Assembly: GCF_014207535.1 (NCBI RefSeq)
Contig: NZ_JACHGK010000006.1
Span: 159,573-223,572, forward strand
DNA from: Bacillus benzoevorans
GTDB lineage: Bacteria; Bacillota; Bacilli; Bacillales; Cytobacillaceae
Reading direction: 5' to 3'
Length of the DNA stretch: 64,000 bases
Of the stretch, positions 52,564 through 60,347 are shown one piece after another (the stretch's first letter is position 1; every line of letters starts with the position of its first letter). The notes beneath the pieces are model-generated. The model ran no database searches and was not told where the DNA came from. It worked only from the letters and a program-made list of their open reading frames with translations. Made by a program: the position numbers and the translations under genes.

Positions 52564-53331
52564 TTAATTACTATCTTTACTATTGATAGTTGGATTCCCT
52601 TTTTTTCCTCGGATTATTCCGCCTACAGTATATCTAGAGGTAGAAATACCGGTTTCTCTAACAAACTCCACTTGAGTAAAGCCAACCTTTTCCATCAATA
52701 TGACAAGATCTCTACCTGAGATCGCTCCTCCAATTCAATTTGACCAGGCATCTAGATTTCCCGTTACTTCTTCAGGGAGTTCTTCTTTTAAAATGATATC
52801 TGCAAACTGTAGTTGTCCTCCTGGCTTGAGAACACGGTAGATTTCCTTAAAACTTTTTTCCTTTAATGGTGATAAATTTAGAACACCGTTTGAGGTGACC
52901 ACATCAAATGTTTCCGAATCAAACGGAATCGCTTCTGAACTCCCGACCTGAATTTTGGCTCGGCAGGGGGTCTGTTGTAAGTTTTCTTTTGCTTTCATGA
53001 CCATTTCAGGAGTAAGGTCAATTCCGTACACTTTACCGTTTTCTCCAACTTTTGTACTTGCTACGAAAAGATCGAAACCGGCTCCACAACCAATGTCCAG
53101 GACAGAATCTCCTTTTTTTATTGGTCCTAATGAAAAAGGGTTTCCTACGCCGCAGAATGATTCTAATAGTTTTTTAGGCAAATTAGTAAATTCAGATAGA
53201 TCATAGCCTAAGAAATTGGCTCCCTTTTCTCCTGTAGGATAAGAAAATATTCCTTTGGATGAATGGGATACTTTTGCATATTTTACACGGATTGCTTGCT
53301 GAATGTCTTCAAGCGTTTGCTGTTTGCCCAT
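52564..53331 (-). CDS. ArsM-like SAM-dependent methyltransferase, candidate selenoprotein (Sec199)
   Basis: Read from ATG 53331 through an in-frame TGA at 52735-52737 to TAA at 52564, the product has 255 residues. Residues 70-90 hold the SAM motif VLDIGCGAGFDLF. The As-binding-type Cys is in ESFCGVGNP (Cys60). Sec199 lies in DAWSNUIGGAISGRD, the place where ArsM enzymes have a catalytic Cys followed by Gly-Ala. The third ArsM cysteine (SNC) is Gly149 in TSNGVLNLS. After the UGA the frame keeps family-like sequence, LMEKVGFTQVEFV and STSRYTVGGIIRG, for 56 residues. A hairpin with an AGGUA loop follows the UGA. It may methylate As(III) or another metalloid. An ordinary reading gives a truncated 198-residue protein. 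Confidence 0.85.
52707..52723 (-). promoter_or_regulatory. Candidate SECIS hairpin of the ArsM-like gene
   Basis: On the minus strand GATCTC-AGGTA-GAGATC is a perfect 6-bp stem that starts 11 nt after the UGA. The loop contains the GGU of known bacterial SECIS elements. Confidence 0.65.
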
Positions 53332-53424
53332 ATAACAACCTTCTTTCGTGTTGTTCTCCCTTCATTAAACATAATCAAAGCAATCATGGAAACAACATTT
53401 ATCACTTAAAAACTGTCTTTTTAA

Positions 53425-53453
53425 AAAAAGACCAACACCTTTGAAGGTATTGG
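53425..53453 (-). terminator. Terminator of the nucleoside hydrolase gene
   Basis: On the minus strand CCAATACCTT pairs with AAGGTGTTGG and is followed by TCTTTTTTT. Confidence 0.85.
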
Positions 53454-53462
53454 CACGTGTTT

Positions 53463-54347
53463 TTAAATCCCCTTAATTTTAACCTTTTTCCATGCTTCGA
53501 AAATGATTTCGTTGAAAAGATCGGTATCTTTGATTTCGGTTGGAATATTGATGATCGATCCGTTCTCATGCTCGCCTTCGATTCTTAAAAATCCCTTCTG
53601 TAAATCCCTTTCACTGGAAATAATGGATTGATAACTGTCTGCAAATAGTTCTGGATGTGTAATATATACGCCTGAGACAATATCCCAATTGAAGAAACCT
53701 TCTGTGGCAAAAAGTTCTTTGAAATTTTCATACCAGGCATAGGATTGTTCCTTAATATAGGCATAAGAAGCAATATCCTTATTTTCCATCAGTCTCTCGT
53801 ATTCCTTTCTTCTGAATTCTGCCTGCAGACAAATATGACCGGTCATCGTCGTGATTTTTGCCCCGGAATGAAGGACGTTGCAGCTTGCTTCGCTATCAAC
53901 GGAAAAGTTTAATTCATCCAGATTCCTGCCATTGATGATGAGCGGCTTTGTTAATCCTCCCATTAATACGATTTCTTTAATCTTTTGGTAAAATTCCGGA
54001 TCAAGCTCATAAGCTCCATATAAATTCGTAAGCGAACCGGTAGCCAGTATCGTTATTTCATTAGGATATTGATTGACCATCTGAACAAGAAAAGCGGCCG
54101 CTTCACTTTTTCTGTCAGAACCTTTCCCGGCTCCTTTTTTGAGCGGGATATCGCCTATGCTGAGATCGTTAACTAGTTTGGTCGTTGCTTGAAAGACATC
54201 TTCTATATGGCTGTTGCCAAATGTTGTGGTGACACCGAGTAAATCAATGTTACGATTTCCAATTAAGTACATAAGGGTTAACCCGTCATCTACATCTTTG
54301 AATGGAAGCCCCATTGTGTTGTCGCAATCATACAGTACCTTTTTCAA
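53463..54347 (-). CDS. Nucleoside hydrolase (inosine-uridine preferring family)
   Basis: Cleaves the N-glycosidic bond of ribonucleosides. The 294-residue protein has an early Asp cluster, DCDNTMGLPFKDVDDG (residues 7-22), a variant with an insert of the DxDxxxDD calcium site, VTTTFGNSHIED near residue 39 and LATGSLTNLY near residue 97. It is immediately upstream of the ArsM-like gene on the same strand, with a terminator between them. In arsenosugar synthesis the adenine of an arsenic-ribosyl adenosine must be removed, so a role there is possible but unproven; routine nucleoside salvage is the simple alternative. AAGGGAGGGATTTCTTTG on its strand supplies a ribosome site. Confidence 0.88.
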   Translation of the reverse strand: MKKVLYDCDNTMGLPFKDVDDGLTLMYLIGNRNIDLLGVTTTFGNSHIEDVFQATTKLVNDLSIGDIPLKKGAGKGSDRKSEAAAFLVQMVNQYPNEITILATGSLTNLYGAYELDPEFYQKIKEIVLMGGLTKPLIINGRNLDELNFSVDSEASCNVLHSGAKITTMTGHICLQAEFRRKEYERLMENKDIASYAYIKEQSYAWYENFKELFATEGFFNWDIVSGVYITHPELFADSYQSIISSERDLQKGFLRIEGEHENGSIINIPTEIKDTDLFNEIIFEAWKKVKIKGI

Positions 54348-54640
54348 AGAAATCCCTCCACTTATGTATTGCGGTTCTAGAATATTATATTTTAACTTAA
54401 ATGCTTAATTCCTTGGCGTTCAAAAAGCCCTCCCTAGATTGACTAGGGTCAGGCACTTTATATAATTTAATATCCCCCTATTCATTTAATAAGATATAAT
54501 TATAGATGGCAAATGCCGGTCTCTGTGCATAATAAAATTGAATTAAAAGGCAATATTCTTTACAATTATATTATATTACAATAAGTATTTATCTGTCTTT
54601 TATGGATAGGCTGCTTATTTTTTGAGGTGTATGGCAAATA

Positions 54641-55525
54641 ATGGATTTACATCAACTTTATATTTTTACAAAGGTCGTCGAGCATAAGAGTTTTTCAAAA
54701 GCAGCGGAAGATATATATTTAAGCCAATCAACAGTTAGTTCACATATTCATTCACTAGAAAAATCCTTAGGGGTCGCTCTTTTTGACCGTGTTGGCCGTG
54801 AAAGCATTCTGACGCCATACGGTGAGCGTTTATATAAATGGGCGGTGCGCTTATTACATTTAAAAGATGAAGCATTACTCGATTTGAATGAGGGTATGAG
54901 TAGTATGAAAGGGAACATCCGTATTGCGGCCAGTTCGGTTCCAAGTCAATTTATCATCCCAAAAATGGTGAAAGCCTTTAGGAAAGAACATAAAGGAGTA
55001 ACCTTTTATGTGGATCAGTCATCATCAAAAAGTGTAGCTGAAAGGGTGTTGAATGGTTCAGTAGATTTAGGGATCTTAGGGGAAAAGTATGGAAACGACA
55101 AATTGCGTTTTATTCCACTTGTAAAGGAGAAATTAGCATTAATTACTCCTTTAGCTCTAGAATTAACAGAACCGGTTTATTGTAAAGATGTAGTCAAGTA
55201 TCCGTTTATCATGAGAAACTCAGATTCTGGTACCAATGCAATGGTGGACCGTTATCTGAAGAAGTATGGGATCGCGAAAGAAAAGCTAAATGTGATTGCC
55301 TATGCAGACAGCAGTCAAAGCGTGGTTCAGTTTGTGATGGAGGAAATTGGTGTTGCGATTATGTCTGAAATTGCCGCAAAAGAACATGCAAAAATGAATC
55401 ATATTCATATGTATCCCCTCGAAGATTTTAAAATGGAACGGTATTTTTATTTAACCTATCATATCAATCGAACCCAATCGTTGTTAACGAAGGAATTTAT
55501 CAAACAGGTGTCAGATTTAATATAG
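54641..55525 (+). CDS. LysR family regulator, probably selenium-metabolism associated
   Basis: The 294-residue protein has the N-terminal LysR helix-turn-helix (SFSKAAEDIYLSQSTVSSHIHSLE, within residues 17-41) and the effector domain after residue 90. It resembles the LysR group annotated as 'selenium metabolism-associated' in Firmicutes, from memory. No good ribosome site precedes ATG 54641 (only GAGGTG 15-20 bases upstream). It lies at the last position before the ywlE backbone and so could control selenium genes here. The effector is unknown. Confidence 0.8.
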   Translation: MDLHQLYIFTKVVEHKSFSKAAEDIYLSQSTVSSHIHSLEKSLGVALFDRVGRESILTPYGERLYKWAVRLLHLKDEALLDLNEGMSSMKGNIRIAASSVPSQFIIPKMVKAFRKEHKGVTFYVDQSSSKSVAERVLNGSVDLGILGEKYGNDKLRFIPLVKEKLALITPLALELTEPVYCKDVVKYPFIMRNSDSGTNAMVDRYLKKYGIAKEKLNVIAYADSSQSVVQFVMEEIGVAIMSEIAAKEHAKMNHIHMYPLEDFKMERYFYLTYHINRTQSLLTKEFIKQVSDLI

Positions 55526-55591
55526 ATTTCATATATAATCTATTTGTATAAGAAACCTGATTAACTTTTTAAAAGGGGGGTTGGGGAGAAA

Positions 55592-56047
55592 ATGAATCAT
55601 ATTTTATTTGTTTGTACCGGAAATACTTGCCGGAGCGCGATGGCCGAGGCGATGCTGAGGAATATGAATATTTCCGGAATTGAAGTGAAGTCTGCCGGGG
55701 TGTATGCAGAAAATGGGGGCAATGCCTCTGTTAATGCGATGAAAGTACTGGATGAATATCAAATTCCTCATAATCACCAATCCACAAAATTGAATGAAGA
55801 GCTAATTGCCTGGGCGGACTATATCTTGACGATGACAACCGGTCATAAGCAGGCGCTTGCTGGAAGATTCCCGCGGGCGATTGAAAAAACCTTTACGTTG
55901 AAAGAATTTGCGGAAATGGATGGTCATGCTGACATTGCCGACCCTTATGGCGGGTCTGTTGAAACTTATAAAAAAACGTTCCTGCAAATGAAGGAAGCGA
56001 TCGAGAAAATCATTCCCTTTTTAACCGAAGAGGAAGGCGGACAGTAG
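55592..56047 (+). CDS. ywlE: Protein arginine phosphatase YwlE
   Basis: Removes phosphate from phosphoarginine made by McsB, countering marking of proteins for ClpCP. The 151-residue low-molecular-weight phosphatase fold has CTGNTCRSAMAEAM with catalytic Cys near residue 7, and DPYGGSVETYK near residue 117 with the general acid Asp. The TCR threonine is typical of arginine rather than tyrosine phosphatases. AAAAGGGGGG lies upstream. This is the return of the B. subtilis backbone order. Confidence 0.92.
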   Translation: MNHILFVCTGNTCRSAMAEAMLRNMNISGIEVKSAGVYAENGGNASVNAMKVLDEYQIPHNHQSTKLNEELIAWADYILTMTTGHKQALAGRFPRAIEKTFTLKEFAEMDGHADIADPYGGSVETYKKTFLQMKEAIEKIIPFLTEEEGGQ

Positions 56048-56142
56048 AAAAGCGGCATGGTTTGTATCTTTAATTATGGTGCAAATTATGTCAAAATAAG
56101 GTGGATAAAAATGTTCAATGAAAAATGGAGGGAGACATCTAG

Positions 56143-56589
56143 ATGAAAGTAGCAATAGGTTCAGATCACGGCGGCGTGAATATCCGAAAGGAAATCATTT
56201 CATTGCTTGAGGAATTAGGAATTGAATACAAGGATTTCGGCTGTGAATGCGGAACATCTGTCGATTATCCGGATTACGCGATTCCAGTGGCAGAAGCTGT
56301 AGCCAACGGCGGATATGACCGCGGTATTTTAATTTGCGGTACAGGCATCGGAATGAGTATTGCAGCGAATAAAGTAAAAGGAATCCGCTGTGCGCTTGTC
56401 CATGATGTGTTCACAGCAAAAGTTACCCGCGAGCATAATGATACAAATGTATTGGCAATGGGCGAGCGTGTAATTGGACCTGGATTAGCCCGCTTAATCG
56501 CAGAAACATGGCTGAAGGGTGAATTCGAAGGCGGCCGCCATGCAAACCGCGTCGGCAAAATTACTGCTTACGAAGACCAGCATATGTAA
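56143..56589 (+). CDS. rpiB: Ribose 5-phosphate isomerase B
   Basis: Interconverts ribose 5-phosphate and ribulose 5-phosphate. The 148-residue protein has SDHGG near residue 8, Cys in LICGTGIGMSIAANK near residue 66 and HDVFTAKVTREHND near residue 88, all typical. GGAGGG precedes the ATG. Between ywlE and ywlG as in B. subtilis (ywlF). Confidence 0.94.
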   Translation: MKVAIGSDHGGVNIRKEIISLLEELGIEYKDFGCECGTSVDYPDYAIPVAEAVANGGYDRGILICGTGIGMSIAANKVKGIRCALVHDVFTAKVTREHNDTNVLAMGERVIGPGLARLIAETWLKGEFEGGRHANRVGKITAYEDQHM

Positions 56590-56642
56590 TAGGCTTTTAG
56601 TGGAACAATAAGACAAGAAGTTATGTAAGGGGATGACCAACC

Positions 56643-57206
56643 ATGCAGGAATGGCGCAAACAAACTGAATCGATTTTGTCTGAATTTCAACAGCAGGCGG
56701 AACTTGGGAAAAAGGATACCCTGGTTATCGGGTGCAGCACGAGTGAAGTATGCGGGAAGAAAATAGGGACATCCGGAACGCTTGAGGCAGCCGAAATGAT
56801 CTTTAACGCGCTGCAGAAATTCCGTGAAGAAACAGGTGTGTCCCTTGCCTTTCAATGCTGCGAGCATTTAAACCGTGCCCTGGTCGTTGAGAGGGAAACA
56901 GCTGAAAAACAAGCACTGGAAATCGTCTCGGTCGTGCCCGTTCGCCATGCAGGCGGAGCAATGGCCACTTATGCGTTTGAACATCTATCAGACCCGGTCG
57001 TCGTCGAATTCATCAAAGCAGATGCTGGAATTGATATCGGTGACACCTTGATTGGCATGCATTTAAAGCATGTGGCGGTACCGCTTCGTACTTCAGTTAA
57101 AGAGATAGGAAATGCCCATGTAACGATGGCTAAAACGCGGGCAAAGCTCATTGGCGGCGAACGCGCTGTTTACAAGAAGACAGCCGCTAATGAAAGCTGC
57201 CATTAA
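56643..57206 (+). CDS. ywlG: UPF0340 family protein YwlG (TIGR01440)
   Basis: Conserved Firmicute protein of unknown function, 187 residues. Recognisable stretches are LVIGCSTSEVCGKKIG near residue 28, AFQCCEHLNRALVVE near residue 73 and DIGDTLIGMHLKHVAVP near residue 133. AAGGGGATG precedes the ATG. A terminator at 57230 ends the ywlE-rpiB-ywlG transcript. Confidence 0.92.
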   Translation: MQEWRKQTESILSEFQQQAELGKKDTLVIGCSTSEVCGKKIGTSGTLEAAEMIFNALQKFREETGVSLAFQCCEHLNRALVVERETAEKQALEIVSVVPVRHAGGAMATYAFEHLSDPVVVEFIKADAGIDIGDTLIGMHLKHVAVPLRTSVKEIGNAHVTMAKTRAKLIGGERAVYKKTAANESCH

Positions 57207-57229
57207 AAATGAATATTCTATGATTAGTC

Positions 57230-57264
57230 AAGGCAGATATGAACACTTCTTATCTGCCTTTTTT
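57230..57264 (+). terminator. Intrinsic terminator of ywlG
   Basis: AAGGCAGATA pairs with TATCTGCCTT around an 11-base loop, followed by TTTT. Confidence 0.9.
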
Positions 57265-57272
57265 ATTGGAAT

Positions 57273-57457
57273 GTCTCTGTTAAACTTGATTGTTGATTTC
57301 CGTTCCAGGCACGCACGGTTCTGCGGGCGACCGACGAGCCTCCTCGACACTTCGTGTCTGCGGGGTCTCGTCTGTCTCGCTTCTCCCGCGGGAGTCTTCG
57401 TGCCTTCCACTCCAATCAACTAGGGATAAAAAATCAACATTGACCTTTAACACAGCC
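57273..57457. mobile_element. MITE-like element, copy 2
   Basis: This 185-bp element is nearly identical to copy 1 at 23346 in the same orientation, with the left end GTCTCTGTTAAAC and the right end TTTAACACAGCC. Flanks ATTGGAAT (57265-57272) and ATTGGAAA (57458-57465) are an 8-bp target duplication with one mismatch. It lies just after the ywlG terminator. Confidence 0.88.
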
Positions 57458-57615
57458 ATTGGAAAAAATAATCCTGAAACAGGTTATACTCCGCATGAAT
57501 CATGGAATGAATGTGAAAACTAATGTCGATAAATAGGGGAATAGGAAGAATTAAACAAGTAAATTGTCAAAAAATGCAGAATGAAAGGGTTTTCTGAAAA
57601 ATAACATCTTTCTAA

Positions 57616-57656
57616 ATACGAATAAAGCTGTTAAAATGGAGAAAGATTTTTCGGAA
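57616..57656. promoter_or_regulatory. Candidate PurR box pair upstream of glyA
   Basis: CGAA (57619-57622) in ATACGAATAAA and TTCG (57650-57653) in TTTTTCGGAAAT form an inverted pair with 27 bases between, like the paired PurR boxes of Bacillus. B. subtilis glyA belongs to the PurR regulon. The match to the box consensus is imperfect. Confidence 0.4.
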
Positions 57657-57726
57657 ATGTGAAATATTTATATAAGGCACAGCCTGACAAATAAAAAAAT
57701 ATGAAAGCAATAGGGAGGAAAAACAC

Positions 57727-58968
57727 ATGAAACACATCGCGCAGCAGGATGAGCAAGTTTTTCAAGCTATACAAAAAGAAATCGGCCGTCAGCGTTCTAA
57801 AATTGAATTAATTGCATCTGAAAACTTTGTTAGTGAAGCTGTTATGGAAGCACAAGGCACTGTTTTAACTAATAAATATGCAGAAGGCTATCCAGGAAAA
57901 CGCTATTATGGCGGCTGTGAATATGTGGATATCGTCGAAGATTTAGCACGTGACCGTGCCAAACAAATCTTCGGTGCAGAACATGTAAACGTACAGCCTC
58001 ATTCTGGTGCACAAGCGAACATGGCTGTTTACTTCACCGTATTAAAGCCTGGTGATACCGTTCTTGGGATGAACCTTTCTCACGGCGGACACTTAACACA
58101 CGGAAGCCATGTGAACTTCAGCGGAATTCAATATAACTTCGTTGAGTACGGGGTAGATGAGAAAGACCACCGTATTGATTATAATGACGTACGTGAGAAA
58201 GCCCTCGCACATAAACCAAAATTAATCGTTGCCGGTGCAAGTGCTTATCCACGACAAATTGACTTCGCGAAATTCCGTGAAATCGCTGATGAAGTAGGCG
58301 CCTATTTCATGGTGGATATGGCTCACATTGCCGGACTTGTTGCCGCAGGCCTTCATCCAAATCCAGTGCCGCATGCACACTTTGTGACAACTACTACACA
58401 TAAAACATTACGCGGACCACGCGGCGGGATGATTCTATGTAAAGAAGAGTTTGCTAAAGCAATCGATAAATCAGTTTTCCCTGGAATCCAAGGCGGTCCG
58501 TTAATGCATGTCATTTCTGCGAAAGCGATTGCTCTTGGTGAAGCCCTTCAAGACAGCTTCAAGGGTTATGCAGAAAATATCATCGCCAATGCAAAACGTT
58601 TAGCTGAAGGTTTGCAAAAAGAAGGTCTTACCCTTGTATCAGGCGGAACAGACAACCACTTATTATTAGTAGACGTTCGTGCAGTCGGTTTAACTGGTAA
58701 AGTTGCCGAACATGTTCTCGATGAAGTGGGCATCACCGTGAACAAAAATGCGATCCCATTTGATCCGGAAAAACCATTTGTCACAAGCGGTATCCGTATC
58801 GGTACAGCAGCGGTTACTTCCCGCGGCTTCGGTTTAGAAGAAATGGACGAAATCGCATCGATCATTGGTTTCACATTGAAAAACCACGAAGACGAAGCGA
58901 AACTGCAAGAAGCGGCAAAACGCGTAGCAGACTTAACAAGCAAATTCGTATTATATCCAGAACTATAA
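57727..58968 (+). CDS. glyA: Serine hydroxymethyltransferase
   Basis: PLP enzyme interconverting serine and glycine with tetrahydrofolate. The 413-residue protein has TNKYAEGYPGKRYYGGCEYVD near residue 50-68, HSGAQAN near residue 92, and the PLP lysine in VTTTTHKTLRGPRGG near residue 226. AGGGAGG lies before the ATG. The enzyme could supply glycine to the glycine reductase on this chromosome, but it is a normal backbone gene. Confidence 0.97.
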   Translation: MKHIAQQDEQVFQAIQKEIGRQRSKIELIASENFVSEAVMEAQGTVLTNKYAEGYPGKRYYGGCEYVDIVEDLARDRAKQIFGAEHVNVQPHSGAQANMAVYFTVLKPGDTVLGMNLSHGGHLTHGSHVNFSGIQYNFVEYGVDEKDHRIDYNDVREKALAHKPKLIVAGASAYPRQIDFAKFREIADEVGAYFMVDMAHIAGLVAAGLHPNPVPHAHFVTTTTHKTLRGPRGGMILCKEEFAKAIDKSVFPGIQGGPLMHVISAKAIALGEALQDSFKGYAENIIANAKRLAEGLQKEGLTLVSGGTDNHLLLVDVRAVGLTGKVAEHVLDEVGITVNKNAIPFDPEKPFVTSGIRIGTAAVTSRGFGLEEMDEIASIIGFTLKNHEDEAKLQEAAKRVADLTSKFVLYPEL

Positions 58969-58990
58969 GATATAGAAAGATACAGTAAAG

Positions 58991-59015
58991 GCACGGGGCA
59001 ATCCCGTGCTTTTTT
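58991..59015 (+). terminator. Intrinsic terminator of glyA
   Basis: GCACGGG pairs with CCCGTGC around a 5-base loop and is followed by TTTTTT. Confidence 0.93.
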
Positions 59016-59143
59016 CTATGGGGATAAACATCTTAAAAATTTCCTGTCAGTTTCATTAAAAATTGATGAAAATAGGAAGTTTGAAAAAATTAGGTGATAG
59101 ATTAAAAGTGTAGATATGCTTAGGGTGGGAGGAGGAACATGGA

Positions 59144-60346
59144 ATGAATGACCGTGAAAAGGATAAATATCTGATCCTTTCCGCCACATTTGGGGAAGGA
59201 CATAAACAAGTAGCCAATGCCATCAGTGAGGCCGTGGACTTTTTTCTTGCTGATGCTGAGCCTGTCACGATTGATATCATGGAGTGGATTCATCCCCATC
59301 TTTATCCAATCAGTCATTACATTTATAACAGGGGAATCAATAAGTTTCCGCAAGTGTACAGCTTTTTCTATCGGAAAACCCGGGTGAAAAATTCCTTTTC
59401 TGTCAGGTTAAATTCGCTCTTTTTATTGGGGATGCAAACGATGCTTAAGATCATTCAAGAAATAAAGCCAAAAGTGGTGGTTAGTACTTATCCATTCGCT
59501 GCCGGAATTATATCGAAGTTAAAAGAGCAGGGATTGATTGATATTCCTGCGGTTACGATTATCACGGATTATACGGACCATTCTTATTGGATCTATCCCT
59601 ATACCGATCAATATATCGTAGGTTCCACACAAGTGCGCGACCGTTTGATTGCCCTAGGAGTAGAAGAAAATAAAATCAAGCACACTGGAATTCCGGTGCG
59701 AAAAAGATTTACGGAAGTTACCCCGAAGGCGGCCCTGTTAGATAAATATCAGCTTGATGCAAATGTATTTACGATTCTCATCATGGGCGGGGGAGATGGC
59801 TTCTTTAGTAAGGGACTTTCAACCTTCCAGACCTTGGAATCTATCTCTGCACCGCTTCAGATCTTTATCGTTTGCGGCAAAAACAAGAAGCTAAAAAAAC
59901 AATTAGAGTGGGAATTGAAGGATTCTAAGCATGATGTAAGAATTTTAGGATACTGCGAAAATATTAATGAATTAATGGCGATTTCAGATCTTATGATTAC
60001 GAAACCGGGAGGGGTCACTATTTCAGAGGCAATGGTGATGGACTTGCCATTACTCATTTATCATTCCCTGCCGGGCCAGGAAGAAGACAATGCGGAATAT
60101 TTATATCGTTCGGGGTTCGCCTTTATTTCGAGGTCGGAAAAAGATTTGTTGGAGCAGATTGAAAATCTTGTCCACGATTCAGCACCGTTAATACGGATGA
60201 AACAGAGAATGGAAGAAAATCAAACGAAAACATCGTCTCAGGATGCCCTGCGAGTGATTGACAGGGCGGCTAAACGAGGGCAAATACGTAAATCAAGCAA
60301 TAGAAGAGTGGTGCAAAAGCGAGAGGAATTAGAGGTGAAGATTTAG
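59144..60346 (+). CDS. UgtP/MGDG synthase-like glycosyltransferase
   Basis: The 400-residue GT28-type protein resembles processive diacylglycerol glucosyltransferases. It has LSATFGEGHKQVANA near residue 14, the N-terminal MGDG synthase domain, TIITDYTDHSYWIYP near residue 145, and the C-terminal nucleotide-sugar site MITKPGGVTISEAMV near residue 284. GGAGGAGG is 9 bases before ATG 59144. It probably adds sugar to diacylglycerol or a related lipid at the membrane. It starts a four-gene cluster (deacetylase, GT2, GtrA) not present in the B. subtilis ywl region. Confidence 0.85.
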   Translation: MNDREKDKYLILSATFGEGHKQVANAISEAVDFFLADAEPVTIDIMEWIHPHLYPISHYIYNRGINKFPQVYSFFYRKTRVKNSFSVRLNSLFLLGMQTMLKIIQEIKPKVVVSTYPFAAGIISKLKEQGLIDIPAVTIITDYTDHSYWIYPYTDQYIVGSTQVRDRLIALGVEENKIKHTGIPVRKRFTEVTPKAALLDKYQLDANVFTILIMGGGDGFFSKGLSTFQTLESISAPLQIFIVCGKNKKLKKQLEWELKDSKHDVRILGYCENINELMAISDLMITKPGGVTISEAMVMDLPLLIYHSLPGQEEDNAEYLYRSGFAFISRSEKDLLEQIENLVHDSAPLIRMKQRMEENQTKTSSQDALRVIDRAAKRGQIRKSSNRRVVQKREELEVKI

Positions 60347-60347
60347 G

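Noticed and set aside
57151..57523. Two plus-strand ORFs across the ywlG end and the MITE
   Set aside because: They overlap ywlG and the transposable element, lack ribosome sites and have no protein-like conservation.
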